The notes under the pieces: model-generated
Told to the model about the DNA's origin: nothing
The model's database searches: none
What the model saw: only the letters and a program-made list of their open reading frames with translations
Position numbers and translations under genes: made by a program
Shown here: positions 36,047-45,015 of the stretch, piece after piece
Numbering within the stretch: position 1 is the stretch's first letter
Layout of the letters: the number at the start of each line of letters is the position of its first letter
NCBI RefSeq assembly: GCF_008086345.1
Contig: NZ_CP043006.1
Span: forward strand, 4,648,032-4,712,031
DNA from: Chitinophaga sp. XS-30
Lineage (GTDB): Bacteria > Bacteroidota > Bacteroidia > Chitinophagales > Chitinophagaceae
Direction of reading: 5' to 3'
Length of the DNA stretch: 64,000 nt

Positions 36047-38671
36047 TTATTCGGGGCTGAAGGTAATGATAAATTTTGTTCCTGTTCCTATCCGGCTTTC
36101 TGCCTGTATGCTTCCGCCCATCGCTTCGATCTGGCTTTTAGTGATATACAGGCCTATGCCTTTTGCGTCTTTATTTTTATGAAATGTTTTTCTGAAGCCG
36201 AAAAGCTTGGCCCCATAGCGCTCCATATCTATTCCTACACCATTGTCCTCAGCGGTCAGCACTACGCATCCCTCTTCTATCCGGCTGTGAAAATGCAGCC
36301 GGGGACGGATATCCGGCCTGCGGTATTTAATGGCATTGGTCAGCAGGTTCTGCAGGATGCTGTCCAGATAGATCCTCGGGTAAAGGATATCCGGCGCTTC
36401 ACTGAAATCCGTAGTCAGATCAATGCCGCTGGTCTCAATGTCCACAAACAGGATATCTTTCACCTTCTGCAGCCTTTCCTCAAACAGGAGGCGCTCCCGC
36501 TCCACATTCAGGTCTTTCCGGATCTGAACGATCTCGATCAGGTCGTTCAGCGTTTCATCGATATTGCGGATCACCTCCTGGAACATGCTGTTGTACAGCC
36601 CTTTCTCCTCCTCGCTGTCCGTATCGTTCATGATCTGCATCAGCGCCTTCAGGTTGGCGATGGGCGCGCGGAGGTTATGGGAGGTGATATGCGCGAAGTC
36701 CTCCAGCTGTTTGTTCTGGTTCACCAGGTATTTGTTCAGGGAAGACAGCTGTTCATTGGCTTTGCGCAATTCCCGCTGCATCTTTTTGCTTTCGGTGATG
36801 TTGCGGGTAAAGATGGAAATGCTGCCGTCCTGCATGGGAGCCAGCAGAAACTCGTACCATTTATCCGGTACGGGCAGGTAGTAGGAGAAAGACACCGGCG
36901 CCTGCAGCGTCATGCATTGCCGGACGCGGGCATGAAAAGTAGAGCCTTCCAGCATGGGAAACACCTCAAAAATGTTCCTGCCGATCACTTTGCCATGGTC
37001 TACGATCTCCTGGGCCTTGCGGTTGATGAAATTCACCTTTCCTTCCTTATCCATCACGGCATAGCCCATATCTATCGTATCGAAGAAGAGGCGCATCAGT
37101 TCTGTATTACGGGTCAGCTGATCGCGGATCTTGAATTGCTCCGTCACATCCTGTATCACGCCGTATAACCTTACAATGCGGCCATTGCGGTACTCCGGTT
37201 TGCCGATGGCGCGCACCTGCAGCAGGTTGCCCCTCGCCGTGTGCAGCGATACCGGGAGATCGAATGCCTTTCCATGTTCCATGCAGGCCAGCAGTGCCTG
37301 GCGGACCTTCTTGCGGGAATCGCGGGTAAAAAAGGACATTGCCTTTTCCCGCGTCATGGTAGCGAAAGGCGGCAGTTCATGTATCTTGTAGGTCTGTGCG
37401 CTCCATCTCAGCCGCCGGGTGGCCATATCGTACTCCCAGCCGCCGATCTTGCCGATCTCACCGGTTTGCAACAGGAATTCCTGCGCCTTGGCATTCTCTA
37501 TTTCCTGTCTCTTCTTTTCCGTGATATCATTGACCAGCGCCACAACGATCTGATCTTTATCCACCGGATCCTCTACCGGGAACATGGTAAGGTCCAGGTA
37601 GATCTCCCGGCTCATTTTTCCTCCCGCTACATCTACTTCGAATTCCAGTTTTTTCTCCGCGCGCATCATTTTCCCTTTCTGCAAAACCTGCATGAAAAGG
37701 CGGTCCATTTCAAACAGGCGTGCAAAGGGGTCGCTGATCATATTGTAGGCGGTGGGCTGCTCATCCAGTCCGGAGTGAGCGAAGAACCGGCGCTGCGTCT
37801 GGTTCACCCGGCGTATGAAACCGAAATTATCGAACTGGATATACCCAACCGGCAGGTTCTCCACAATATTGTACAGAAGCCGTTCGCTTTTCTCCAGGCT
37901 GATCTGGGCCACTTTTTTCTCGGTGATCTCGCTGAGAATGAGGAATAGATAGGCGATCTCCCCGTTCATGTCCAGCACGGGAAACCCGGTGCCTTCGTAG
38001 TAAAGCGGCACCAGCCTGACAACATCCTGTCCTTCTTCCTTTTCCTCGTTATAGCGCAGGAGCATTTCCTTTTTAACGGGTATTTTTTTGCGTGCCACTT
38101 CTTCGAGGAGGGCGTGCAGGCCACTGCGGCGGTTTATGGGGTCCTGGTACACATTATAAGGCAGATTGTTCACTGCCGGGTGGGCCTCTCCGAGTATCTG
38201 GCGCTGCATTTCATTCAGGTCTTTGCTCCAGCCATCCGGGGTGAACTGCTGGAGGCCGGCAGGCAGGTGTTCCAGCACACTGCGGAAAAAGCGTTCGTTT
38301 TCACGGGCATCCAGTTCCGGTTGGAGGCTCCGGCATACCATAACAACGGCTTCCTGGACCTTTTCTTCATTGAAGAGGGGGCTGAGGTTGATCTGGAAGT
38401 GGACAGGCGGGTTCCCTACGGCCACTGCAAAAGTGATACGTTCGCCGGCGATGGCGCGCTCCCAGTTATAGAGAGATTGCTGTAACAACTCGGGGCAGCA
38501 GGCTTCACAGAGTTTGTACATGCTGTCCCCCGGCTTCATTTCAGTGCCCAGGTACCTGATATGGTCTGCTGCGAATGCCGCATTGCAGGATACGAACCGC
38601 AGGCTGGTATCAAACACTGCTACCGCGTCCGGGAAGGCCTCCACCACCTGGTTCAGCAAAGCATTGTTCAT
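36047..38671 (-). CDS. Multi-PAS sensor histidine kinase
   Basis: This 874-residue kinase has no clear transmembrane segment and is likely cytoplasmic. It contains about five PAS/PAC units (roughly residues 5-115, 125-260, 265-390, 395-515 and 520-640), the last ones recognisable by NITEKKRQEIENAKAQE-type linkers. Then follow a coiled-coil linker, a HisKA region with the phospho-His in HITSHNLRAPIANLKALM, and a HATPase domain with NLLTNAIKYRRPD, EDNGVGIDMERYG and GIGLYITKSQIEAMGG. ATG 38671 is used; an in-frame TTG lies at 38683. The downstream receiver-only gene (6 bases away) is the likely target. The signal is unknown. Confidence 0.92.
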   Translation of the reverse strand: MNNALLNQVVEAFPDAVAVFDTSLRFVSCNAAFAADHIRYLGTEMKPGDSMYKLCEACCPELLQQSLYNWERAIAGERITFAVAVGNPPVHFQINLSPLFNEEKVQEAVVMVCRSLQPELDARENERFFRSVLEHLPAGLQQFTPDGWSKDLNEMQRQILGEAHPAVNNLPYNVYQDPINRRSGLHALLEEVARKKIPVKKEMLLRYNEEKEEGQDVVRLVPLYYEGTGFPVLDMNGEIAYLFLILSEITEKKVAQISLEKSERLLYNIVENLPVGYIQFDNFGFIRRVNQTQRRFFAHSGLDEQPTAYNMISDPFARLFEMDRLFMQVLQKGKMMRAEKKLEFEVDVAGGKMSREIYLDLTMFPVEDPVDKDQIVVALVNDITEKKRQEIENAKAQEFLLQTGEIGKIGGWEYDMATRRLRWSAQTYKIHELPPFATMTREKAMSFFTRDSRKKVRQALLACMEHGKAFDLPVSLHTARGNLLQVRAIGKPEYRNGRIVRLYGVIQDVTEQFKIRDQLTRNTELMRLFFDTIDMGYAVMDKEGKVNFINRKAQEIVDHGKVIGRNIFEVFPMLEGSTFHARVRQCMTLQAPVSFSYYLPVPDKWYEFLLAPMQDGSISIFTRNITESKKMQRELRKANEQLSSLNKYLVNQNKQLEDFAHITSHNLRAPIANLKALMQIMNDTDSEEEKGLYNSMFQEVIRNIDETLNDLIEIVQIRKDLNVERERLLFEERLQKVKDILFVDIETSGIDLTTDFSEAPDILYPRIYLDSILQNLLTNAIKYRRPDIRPRLHFHSRIEEGCVVLTAEDNGVGIDMERYGAKLFGFRKTFHKNKDAKGIGLYITKSQIEAMGGSIQAESRIGTGTKFIITFSPE

Positions 38672-38823
38672 GAAACTATTCAATTTGGCATAGGCGGTTG
38701 CGATCCGTCAAATGTACTCATTATATTATACAATTTCCTGCTATTATAGTGGTAAACAGGTATATATCAAAGTTTATCAAAAATTCACACGGGTATTCAT
38801 GCGGCAGGGTGACTTCTTTTAAA

Positions 38824-38858
38824 TATCTTTGAAGCAGGAAACAAATAGTTTCCTTTTT
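38824..38858 (+). promoter_or_regulatory. Promoter-like element and 5' stem-loop before purE
   Basis: TATCTTTG (38824-38831) matches the TAnnTTTG promoter element. Directly after it lies AGGAAAC-AAATA-GTTTCCT (38836-38854) followed by four T, which would be at the very 5' end of the purE transcript. It could act as a mini-terminator or as a protective 5' hairpin. No clear -33 element is seen. Confidence 0.45.
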
Positions 38859-38895
38859 ACGTTAAATTATAGTAGATTAAAAATCAGATCGCAGC

Positions 38896-39351
38896 ATGAA
38901 AGTATTAATTATCATGGGCTCCGAGAGTGACAAGCCGGTGATGCAGGAATCGCAAAACTATTTACAGTTCTTTGGTATTGAAAGTGAAATGGTGGTAGCC
39001 TCCGCCCACCGGAACCCCGACAAGGTAAGGGAACTGGTGATCAACGCCCAGCCTCAGGGTTATGGTGTGATTATTGCGGCGGCAGGTATGGCAGCAGCCC
39101 TGCCCGGTGTTGTATCCGCCTATACCTCGTTGCCGGTGCTGGGAGTACCGCTGGAAGGTGGTTTACCCGGTGGTGTGGATGCTCTTTACTCTATTGTACA
39201 GATGCCCGCAGGCCTGCCTGTAGGTACCCTGGCCGTAGGCAAGGCCGGCGCCCGCAACGCAGCAGTACTGGCGGCACGGATCATCGCCCTGAGCGACAAA
39301 AACACAGCAGAACGCGTGGAAGCGTTCAAAGCGAATGGATACCGGATCTGA
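38896..39351 (+). CDS. purE: N5-carboxyaminoimidazole ribonucleotide mutase
   Basis: This 151-residue class I PurE acts in de novo purine synthesis. The signatures are IIMGSESDKPVMQE, VVASAHRNPDKV and AAAGMAAALPGVVSAYT, with GVPLEGGLPGGVDALYSIVQ near the C-terminus. Length and motifs fit the bacterial mutase. Its usual partner purK is not adjacent; phoH follows. Confidence 0.95.
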   Translation: MKVLIIMGSESDKPVMQESQNYLQFFGIESEMVVASAHRNPDKVRELVINAQPQGYGVIIAAAGMAAALPGVVSAYTSLPVLGVPLEGGLPGGVDALYSIVQMPAGLPVGTLAVGKAGARNAAVLAARIIALSDKNTAERVEAFKANGYRI

Positions 39352-39439
39352 CGACCGCAGGAAGGGCTGACTGCAAAACCCGAAAAGGCCCCCTGGCCGG
39401 AAGCCCTGCAGTCAGCCTGTTTTGAAGTCCAGGCCCGAC

Positions 39440-40441
39440 ATGAAGAAAATCATAAATCGAACCGCATTGACAGAATCGATCATTAACCTGGATAGCGTAA
39501 ACCCGATAGAATTTTTCGGGGTAAACAACGGAAAGCTGGACTTGCTGAAAAAGAAGTTCCCATTACTGAAAATCTTATCCCGCGGCACGCAGCTCAAGCT
39601 GTCCGGCGCCCCCGAGGAAGTGGCCACTGCCAAAGAGAAGATCGGGCAGATCGTCAGCTACCTGGAGCGGAACGGCCATCTTACCGAGAATTATTTCGAG
39701 CAGATATTGGGTGACGAAGAGGGCATCAGTATCGACCATTTCAAAGACCGGAACCCTAATGAGGTGCTGGTGTTTGGCCCAAATGGCCGTACCGTGCGGG
39801 CCAAAACGGCCAATCAGAAGAAAATGGTAGCGCTGGCGGACAAGAACGATATCGTTTTTGCGATAGGCCCCGCCGGTACCGGTAAAACCTATACCGCGGT
39901 AGCGCTGGCCGTCAGAGCACTGAAAAACAAGGCCGTAAGGAAGATCATCCTTACCCGTCCGGCCGTGGAAGCCGGTGAAAGCCTCGGTTTCCTGCCCGGT
40001 GACCTCAAGGAAAAGATCGATCCCTACCTGCGCCCCCTGTATGACGCACTGGATGATATGATCCCGGCGGACAAGCTCAACTACTTCATGACCAACCGCA
40101 TCATCGAGATAGCACCCCTGGCTTATATGCGCGGACGTACGCTGGACAATGCCTTTATCCTCCTGGATGAAGCCCAGAACTCCACGGACCTGCAGATGAA
40201 GATGTTCCTCACAAGGATCGGCTCCTCTGCAAAGGCCATTATCACCGGTGACCTCACGCAGATAGACCTTCCGAAGAACCAGAAAAGCGGATTGGGCCGG
40301 GCCACCCGGATATTGCGGAATATCGATGGTATCGGTTACCTGGAACTGGATGAAGAAGATGTTGTGCGCCACCGCCTGGTAAAGGCCATCATCAAAGCTT
40401 ATGACGCGGCTAATGAAGATCATGAATTAACACGATCTTAA
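39440..40441 (+). CDS. phoH: PhoH-like ATPase
   Basis: This 333-residue P-loop protein has an N-terminal nucleic-acid-binding-like region (to about residue 120) and the PhoH ATPase core: Walker A GPAGTGKTYTAVALA, Walker B AFILLDEAQNSTDLQMKMFL and the TRIGSSAKAIITGDLTQIDL region. ATG 39440 is preferred over the in-frame TTG at 39422. PhoH proteins are linked to RNA metabolism and sometimes phosphate starvation; no PHO-type site was recognised here. Confidence 0.93.
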   Translation: MKKIINRTALTESIINLDSVNPIEFFGVNNGKLDLLKKKFPLLKILSRGTQLKLSGAPEEVATAKEKIGQIVSYLERNGHLTENYFEQILGDEEGISIDHFKDRNPNEVLVFGPNGRTVRAKTANQKKMVALADKNDIVFAIGPAGTGKTYTAVALAVRALKNKAVRKIILTRPAVEAGESLGFLPGDLKEKIDPYLRPLYDALDDMIPADKLNYFMTNRIIEIAPLAYMRGRTLDNAFILLDEAQNSTDLQMKMFLTRIGSSAKAIITGDLTQIDLPKNQKSGLGRATRILRNIDGIGYLELDEEDVVRHRLVKAIIKAYDAANEDHELTRS

Positions 40442-40457
40442 CAGCCATTATTGTAAG

Positions 40458-40488
40458 TTGTGCAATTGAATGATTCCTGTTAATTTTG
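40458..40488 (+). promoter_or_regulatory. Promoter-like element before the DUF4878-like gene
   Basis: TTG at 40458-40460 and TAATTTTG at 40481-40488 (20-base spacing) match the TTTG/TAnnTTTG promoter type, 34 bases upstream of the ATG at 40522. Confidence 0.6.
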
Positions 40489-40521
40489 TTAATGACACTA
40501 TAACTTTAACCTATCAACCAC

Positions 40522-41007
40522 ATGAGCTATTACAGGCGAATTGTATATTTGATGTGCGTATCCGGATTATTTTTCACGATAAGCTGTAAAAAGAGGCCTG
40601 AACCGCAGGAGGTTGCACTGGAATTCATGCATGCCATACAGGAATCGAACTTTGAGCGTGCGAAGGAATTTGCGACCAAGGAATCGCAGCAGGTCATCCT
40701 GCTCTATTCCATCTTTGACGGCAAACGCAATGAGAACGAACGCGAAAAGATCAAAAACGCCCAGTTGAAGGTGGTAGACCATATGGAGGAAGGCGACAAA
40801 GCCTCCGTTACCATCCTGAACTCGTCCGCCAGCCAGCAGGAAACCCTGCAACTGGTGAAAGAAAGCGGCCACTGGAAAATATCCCTGACCCTGGAAAGCA
40901 TCCTACCCACCTATGTGGCGCCGCCAGGAATGGACATGAAGTCCATGGCCCCCGGTACCCTGCAGGATTCTTCCCTGATGGTCCCGGACTCCGCCGTGAC
41001 CCGGTAG
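40522..41007 (+). CDS. DUF4878-like lipoprotein
   Basis: This 161-residue protein has a lipoprotein signal ending at GLFFTISC. The mature part looks like an NTF2-like DUF4878 domain (about residues 28-130): PQEVALEFMHAIQESNFERA, a middle KVVDHMEEGDKASVTI and VKESGHWKISLTLESI. The C-terminus is Met/Pro/Ser-rich and probably unstructured. Function is unknown. It has its own promoter-like element and no clear operon partner. Confidence 0.75.
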   Translation: MSYYRRIVYLMCVSGLFFTISCKKRPEPQEVALEFMHAIQESNFERAKEFATKESQQVILLYSIFDGKRNENEREKIKNAQLKVVDHMEEGDKASVTILNSSASQQETLQLVKESGHWKISLTLESILPTYVAPPGMDMKSMAPGTLQDSSLMVPDSAVTR

Positions 41008-41062
41008 TCACTTTTTCCGCCTGTACATTCCACATTTTTATAGCTATTCCGTGTTTGTTCCT

Positions 41063-41084
41063 TAATTTTGCGCCTTTAGCGCAA
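41063..41084 (+). promoter_or_regulatory. Promoter-like TAATTTTG overlapping a small hairpin
   Basis: TAATTTTG lies at 41063-41070 and is overlapped by TTGCGC-CTTTA-GCGCAA (41068-41084). It would give a 5' UTR of about 150 bases before ppa. No clear -33 element is seen. Confidence 0.4.
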
Positions 41085-41100
41085 GGTCAACACCTTTTTC

Positions 41101-41171
41101 CACCTTTCATATGATTGCCTTTTGCTGGAAATGCAGCCCCGCTGCAGGTTCGCAAGATCGTATGAAAGGTG
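41101..41171 (+). promoter_or_regulatory. Structured 5' UTR element before ppa
   Basis: Arms 41101-41115 and 41157-41171 pair over 15 bases with a single G-U pair (CACCTTTCATATGAT side). The 41-base loop contains a second perfect stem TGCAGC-CCC-GCTGCA. No T-tract follows, so this is not a plain terminator; it lies between the promoter-like site and the ppa ATG (41228) and may be a cis-regulatory RNA. Confidence 0.6.
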
Positions 41172-41227
41172 CGTTCATTTGGGCCCCGCAAAAGAGAATT
41201 GATAAACAATAAAAGAAGTATCGAGTT

Positions 41228-41770
41228 ATGACAACAAATCCATGGCACAACGTCAGTCCCGGTGAAAATGCCCCCCAGGTAGTGACCGGCATCATTGAAA
41301 TACCAAAAGGGTCACGTGCCAAATATGAACTGGATAAAGAGAGCGGCTTGCTGAAACTGGACCGTGTGCTGTACTCTTCCGTTTATTACCCGGCCAATTA
41401 CGGATTCATTCCCCAGACATATTGTGACGACCATGACCCGCTGGATATTCTCATCCTTTCCCAGATCGACTGTGTGCCCCTGTGCATCATGGACGCCAAG
41501 GTGATCGGTGTGATGCAGATGATCGACAGCGGAGAAGCGGACGACAAGATCATTGCCGTGGCCGCGCATGATATGAGCGTGAACCATATCAATGATATCT
41601 CAGAACTGCCGCCGCATTTTATTCACGAAATGCGCCATTTCTTCGAAGAATACAAGCGCCTGGAGAACAAGACCGTGAAAGTGGCCGAGTTCCAGAACAA
41701 AGCCGTGGCCGAACGCATCATTATGGAAAGCTTCGACTTGTACAATACAACCTTCGGCAACAAAAAATAA
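41228..41770 (+). CDS. ppa: Inorganic pyrophosphatase (family I)
   Basis: This 180-residue cytoplasmic enzyme splits pyrophosphate. It has the family I features EIPKGSRAKYELDK, VLYSSVYYPANYGFIPQT, the metal-binding DDHDPLDILIL and MIDSGEADDKIIAV. Length is as expected. It is flanked by two strongly structured intergenic elements. Confidence 0.96.
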   Translation: MTTNPWHNVSPGENAPQVVTGIIEIPKGSRAKYELDKESGLLKLDRVLYSSVYYPANYGFIPQTYCDDHDPLDILILSQIDCVPLCIMDAKVIGVMQMIDSGEADDKIIAVAAHDMSVNHINDISELPPHFIHEMRHFFEEYKRLENKTVKVAEFQNKAVAERIIMESFDLYNTTFGNKK

Positions 41771-41788
41771 CCGGTATTCCGGAGAAAC

Positions 41789-41900
41789 CGGGCTGTAGCA
41801 GCAGTAATACGATGAACCTGTGCATCACGTAACCGGGATGCGCTCCATCTGATATCCGGACAAGCACCGGATAACATTACTGTTGGTACAGCCCGTTTTT
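41789..41900. terminator. Large structured bidirectional terminator between ppa and the C40 peptidase
   Basis: Outer arms 41789-41808 and 41876-41895 pair in 18 of 20 positions. Inside lie GCATC/GATGC and TATCCGG/CCGGATA hairpins, giving a multi-branched fold of about 107 bases followed by TTTTT in the plus direction. It sits between convergent genes (ppa stop 41770, C40 stop 41905). A terminator for both sides is likely; the complexity is more than needed. Confidence 0.65.
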
Positions 41901-41904
41901 GCGT

Positions 41905-42666
41905 CTACAACATTCTTTTGATGATCCGCAGTTTATGGGTACGCAGGCCGGTATCCGCATTCACGATCCCGAGATGATCGATGGGATCGATTCTCACCTT
42001 TCCCGCGGAGTGAATGATCTGGTGGTCGCTGAGCATGAGGCCGACATGTGTAATGCGGCCCGCTTCGTTATCGAAGAAAGCCAGGTCGCCGGGCGCCGCC
42101 TCCTGGATGAGTGACACGGTCTCACCCTGTGTAGCCTGCTGATAAGCGTCCCGCAGCAAAGGAATGCCGAGGATTTTATACACGGATTGTGTAAATCCTG
42201 AACAATCGATCCCGAAAACAGATTTTCCGCCCCAGAGATAGGGCGTATTCAGAAAAGTATGGGCAATTGCCCGCCATGCCGTTCTTGGAGAAGCAGGCGG
42301 TGAAAAAGGTTCAATTCCGGTTTCCGCCGTCACTTGTACGTTGCCCCAGGCTGTTTCTCCCATTTTCAGCATACAACCGTAGGGAATGTACATCGGCTGG
42401 CCGTTAACCGTCACCCTCGCAGCCCACTGCGTGGCCATATGCGTGGGAGCCGCCTCAAATAGGTCCAGGGTAATGGTTTCCAGGTGGGAAGCCGTCACCC
42501 AGCCTTCATAACCATCGTATTGCAGCCTGATCTTTACCCATCCATCGGCATTAACCGTTTCGGTTTCAACGCATTCCCCGAACAGCGCCTGGGAGATCAT
42601 TTCGCTTTTATGGGCCGGTTCCGCCCGCAGCGGCATGACCGGAACTACTGTGATCGCAAATGGCAT
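41905..42666 (-). CDS. C40 family (NlpC/P60) peptidase with SH3 domains
   Basis: This 253-residue protein has two SH3b-like parts (about residues 1-60 with WVKIRLQYDGYEGWVTA, and 70-115) and an NlpC/P60 catalytic domain with the Cys in FGIDCSGFTQSVYKIL and the His in GRITHVGLML. It cleaves gamma-D-Glu-diamino acid bonds in peptidoglycan peptides by family rule. No signal peptide is visible, so it may act on imported muropeptides like the cytoplasmic YkfC-type enzymes. Confidence 0.88.
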   Translation of the reverse strand: MPFAITVVPVMPLRAEPAHKSEMISQALFGECVETETVNADGWVKIRLQYDGYEGWVTASHLETITLDLFEAAPTHMATQWAARVTVNGQPMYIPYGCMLKMGETAWGNVQVTAETGIEPFSPPASPRTAWRAIAHTFLNTPYLWGGKSVFGIDCSGFTQSVYKILGIPLLRDAYQQATQGETVSLIQEAAPGDLAFFDNEAGRITHVGLMLSDHQIIHSAGKVRIDPIDHLGIVNADTGLRTHKLRIIKRML

Positions 42667-42739
42667 GTTAATTGTTTAAATAATATGACCGGCTGGTGAA
42701 CTTTTGGCGCCGGAATGCGTAAATATAATAATAAGACTT

Positions 42740-43303
42740 ATGCATCTTCTGCTAAATAATCTGAGTGACAAGGAATTGCTGTACAGGATCAGGAAACTGG
42801 AAGACCGTGAGGCCGCCGGTGTATTGCTGGACCGTTATAGTCACCTGCTGGTGGCCGCATGCCTGCCCCGGTTGAACGAGGAGCATCGTGCAGAAACCGT
42901 TTTCCCCGCGTTGACGCAGCAACTCTTCTCCCGTTTTCAGTTTCTTTACGGCAAGGTAAACCAGACTGTCTACACACTGATACAGCACTACTTTACCGCA
43001 GGCAGCAAGCTGCACAGCAAACCCTTTGAACCGCGCCATGCGCAGGCCGTGCATCACCTGGAAGGACGGGTGGGGCACGCCGGTACCAATCCCATTGAGC
43101 GCGAAACGCTGGCCCGTCAACTGGAGGCGGCGCTGGACAATCTTTTGCCGGAAGAACGGCAGCTGATCAGCCAGTTTTATATTGAGCACCGTTCCTTCGG
43201 TGAGCTGGCGATCTTCCACAACACCACCGCAGAAAAGATCAGAAATAAACTCAGCAAGGCCAAAAAGAAACTCGCCACGCAAATCGACCAGACAGGCTTA
43301 TGA
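42740..43303 (+). CDS. Divergent ECF-like sigma factor
   Basis: This 187-residue protein aligns along its length with the ECF sigma factor encoded at 44429-44992 (shared pattern LL.DRY..LL). The region 4 part is clear (LDNLLPEERQLISQFYIEHR followed by FGELAIFHNTTAEKIRNKL as helix-turn-helix). Region 2 is poorly conserved: the usual EDA.D..Q.IF segment reads EEHRAETVFPALTQQLF. ATG 42740 is preferred. The stop codon overlaps the ATG of the putative anti-sigma gene by 4 bases. It may be a specialised or weakened sigma factor. Confidence 0.8.
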   Translation: MHLLLNNLSDKELLYRIRKLEDREAAGVLLDRYSHLLVAACLPRLNEEHRAETVFPALTQQLFSRFQFLYGKVNQTVYTLIQHYFTAGSKLHSKPFEPRHAQAVHHLEGRVGHAGTNPIERETLARQLEAALDNLLPEERQLISQFYIEHRSFGELAIFHNTTAEKIRNKLSKAKKKLATQIDQTGL

Positions 43304-44361
43304 ACAATTATCCAAATCCCAATAACCGGCAGGAAAGGATCTTCAAGATCTTCACACCCGTTCGCTGCATGAACAGGGACCAGCTTCCCCGTTATGTGCA
43401 GGACAATATGACGGAGGTAGAGAAACATCTTGTAGAGCAGCATCTTGTGGATTGCGACCTGTGTTGTGCTGCCGTGCAGGCATTGGAGCAGCAACATTAT
43501 CATGAACCGTTCGAAAAATACAGTACGGAGCTGAGCAACTATCTGCACCGTGAATATTCCCCTGCACCAAAAAAACAGCGGCAACAGTACCGCACCCACA
43601 AATCCGCCCGCACCCGGGAAAGCCTGCTGTCCTATTTCTGGACCATCATGTTCATAGCCATAGGCGGTGGCAGCATCTTCCTGCTGCAGCAACATCTGAA
43701 AAACCGTCCTGCGGCGATGGTATTGCCCGTTAAGACCGCGGGGGCGGCAGACTTCCAACCCCCGGCCGTTCCTGCCGCACATATTGACAGCACCTATAAC
43801 GAGGATGAGCCGGCTCCCCCGCTTCAGCTGAGCCACCCTCCCGTTGCCACCGCAGCACCCAAAGACACGGTAAAACGTGTGCCGCCGCCAGTCAGAGACT
43901 CCACGCTCGCCAATAAAAATGCGCCGGTAACGGTAAAGGATACACCGAAAAGCACTCCGGCAGTAACGGATACGGCCAAACGCACCGCTGCCAGAACGCC
44001 GGATACGGTTAAAAAAGAGGCGCCCAAACCGGAAAGGACAGTCGCCGCCAAAGAACCGGAGAAAAAGGAACCAGCCGCAGAAGAAACTCCCAAGGCAGCG
44101 CCGGCACCGGTTTCAGGAGACGAATCGCTCTTCCGGGCGGCCATGCAATACCAGCAACAGGGCAATGTCAATGAAGCAATTGACCAGTTCAGGAAACTTT
44201 CCACCAACTACAGGTATGCAGAGCGTGCAAAATTCCAGCTGGCCCTCTGTTACCGCACCAAAGGCCAGAACGCCAAAGCCCGCCGCCTGCTCCGCGAGAT
44301 CGTAAAGATGAATGGCAATATGCAGGACCAGGCGCAGGCGCAGCTGGACAATATGAATTAA
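43300..44361 (+). CDS. Zinc-finger anti-sigma-like membrane protein with TPR-type C-terminus
   Basis: This 353-residue protein begins with a cytoplasmic zinc-binding anti-sigma-like domain (Cys in RCMNRDQLPRY and HLVDCDLC), followed by one transmembrane helix (about residues 112-131). A long Pro/Ala/Lys/Thr-rich linker (about 155-270, many PKDTVKR- and TPDTVKKEAP-type segments) leads to a tetratricopeptide-like C-terminus (AAMQYQQQGNVNEAIDQF). The linker and TPR would be periplasmic. The start overlaps the stop of the sigma gene (ATGA), so the two are a coupled sigma/anti-sigma pair. The TPR part may sense an envelope protein or join YbgF-like assembly factors. Confidence 0.82.
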   Translation: MNNYPNPNNRQERIFKIFTPVRCMNRDQLPRYVQDNMTEVEKHLVEQHLVDCDLCCAAVQALEQQHYHEPFEKYSTELSNYLHREYSPAPKKQRQQYRTHKSARTRESLLSYFWTIMFIAIGGGSIFLLQQHLKNRPAAMVLPVKTAGAADFQPPAVPAAHIDSTYNEDEPAPPLQLSHPPVATAAPKDTVKRVPPPVRDSTLANKNAPVTVKDTPKSTPAVTDTAKRTAARTPDTVKKEAPKPERTVAAKEPEKKEPAAEETPKAAPAPVSGDESLFRAAMQYQQQGNVNEAIDQFRKLSTNYRYAERAKFQLALCYRTKGQNAKARRLLREIVKMNGNMQDQAQAQLDNMN

Positions 44362-44428
44362 TTCCCGCCACGCTTTATGGAATTCCCTCCCTCCCGCATC
44401 TATTTATGCAGAACGCTATCTTTACAAC

Positions 44429-44992
44429 GTGAATCAACCCGACGATCAATACACGGACCAGGAACTGCTGCGGCGGTATAAAACCGATGGGAACAGCGAC
44501 TGGATAGGCATGCTGTTCGACAGGTATGCCATCCTGCTGCTGGGTTTATGCATGAAATACCTGAAAAATGAGGAAGACGCACGGGATAGCGTGCAACAGA
44601 TCTTCCTGAAAGTATTGTCCGAAATCCACAAGCACGATGTGATCTTTTTCAAAGCATGGATCTACCAGGTAACGCGCAACCACTGCCTCATGCAGCTGCG
44701 GCACCGGAAAGACCTTGAACTGAAGGAAACGCATATGCCCGGTGTTGCCGAGCAGGAAGACCATTCCGTATATGTGCAGAAAGACCAGCTGCTGGAAAAC
44801 ATGGAGGCTGCCATGGAACAGCTGAATACGGAACAGGCCACCTGTGTGCGCCTCTTTTACCTGGAGAAGAAATCCTACCAGGAGGTAGCGGAGCAGACGG
44901 GGTTTACACTATTACAGGTGAAGAGCTACATCCAGAATGGAAAGCGCAACCTGAAACTATTATTGGAAAAGTACAGTGAAAATAAACGCTAA
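44429..44992 (+). CDS. ECF RNA polymerase sigma factor
   Basis: This 187-residue sigma-70 family protein has region 2 (LFDRYAILLLGLCMKYLKNE, DSVQQIFLKVLSE, FKAWIYQVTRNHCLMQL) and region 4 (EQLNTEQATCVRLFYLEKKS followed by YQEVAEQTGFTLLQVKSYI). A GTG at 44429 is the first plausible start. An anti-sigma gene follows 23 bases downstream. It is a paralogue of the factor at 42740-43303 but keeps the canonical region 2. Confidence 0.9.
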   Translation: MNQPDDQYTDQELLRRYKTDGNSDWIGMLFDRYAILLLGLCMKYLKNEEDARDSVQQIFLKVLSEIHKHDVIFFKAWIYQVTRNHCLMQLRHRKDLELKETHMPGVAEQEDHSVYVQKDQLLENMEAAMEQLNTEQATCVRLFYLEKKSYQEVAEQTGFTLLQVKSYIQNGKRNLKLLLEKYSENKR

Positions 44993-45015
44993 CTTGCATT
45001 AGCGAAAGCAAATTT

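Noticed and set aside
41789..41900. Integron attC site
   Set aside because: The outer arms do not show the conserved core sites and no integron cassette or integrase is near.
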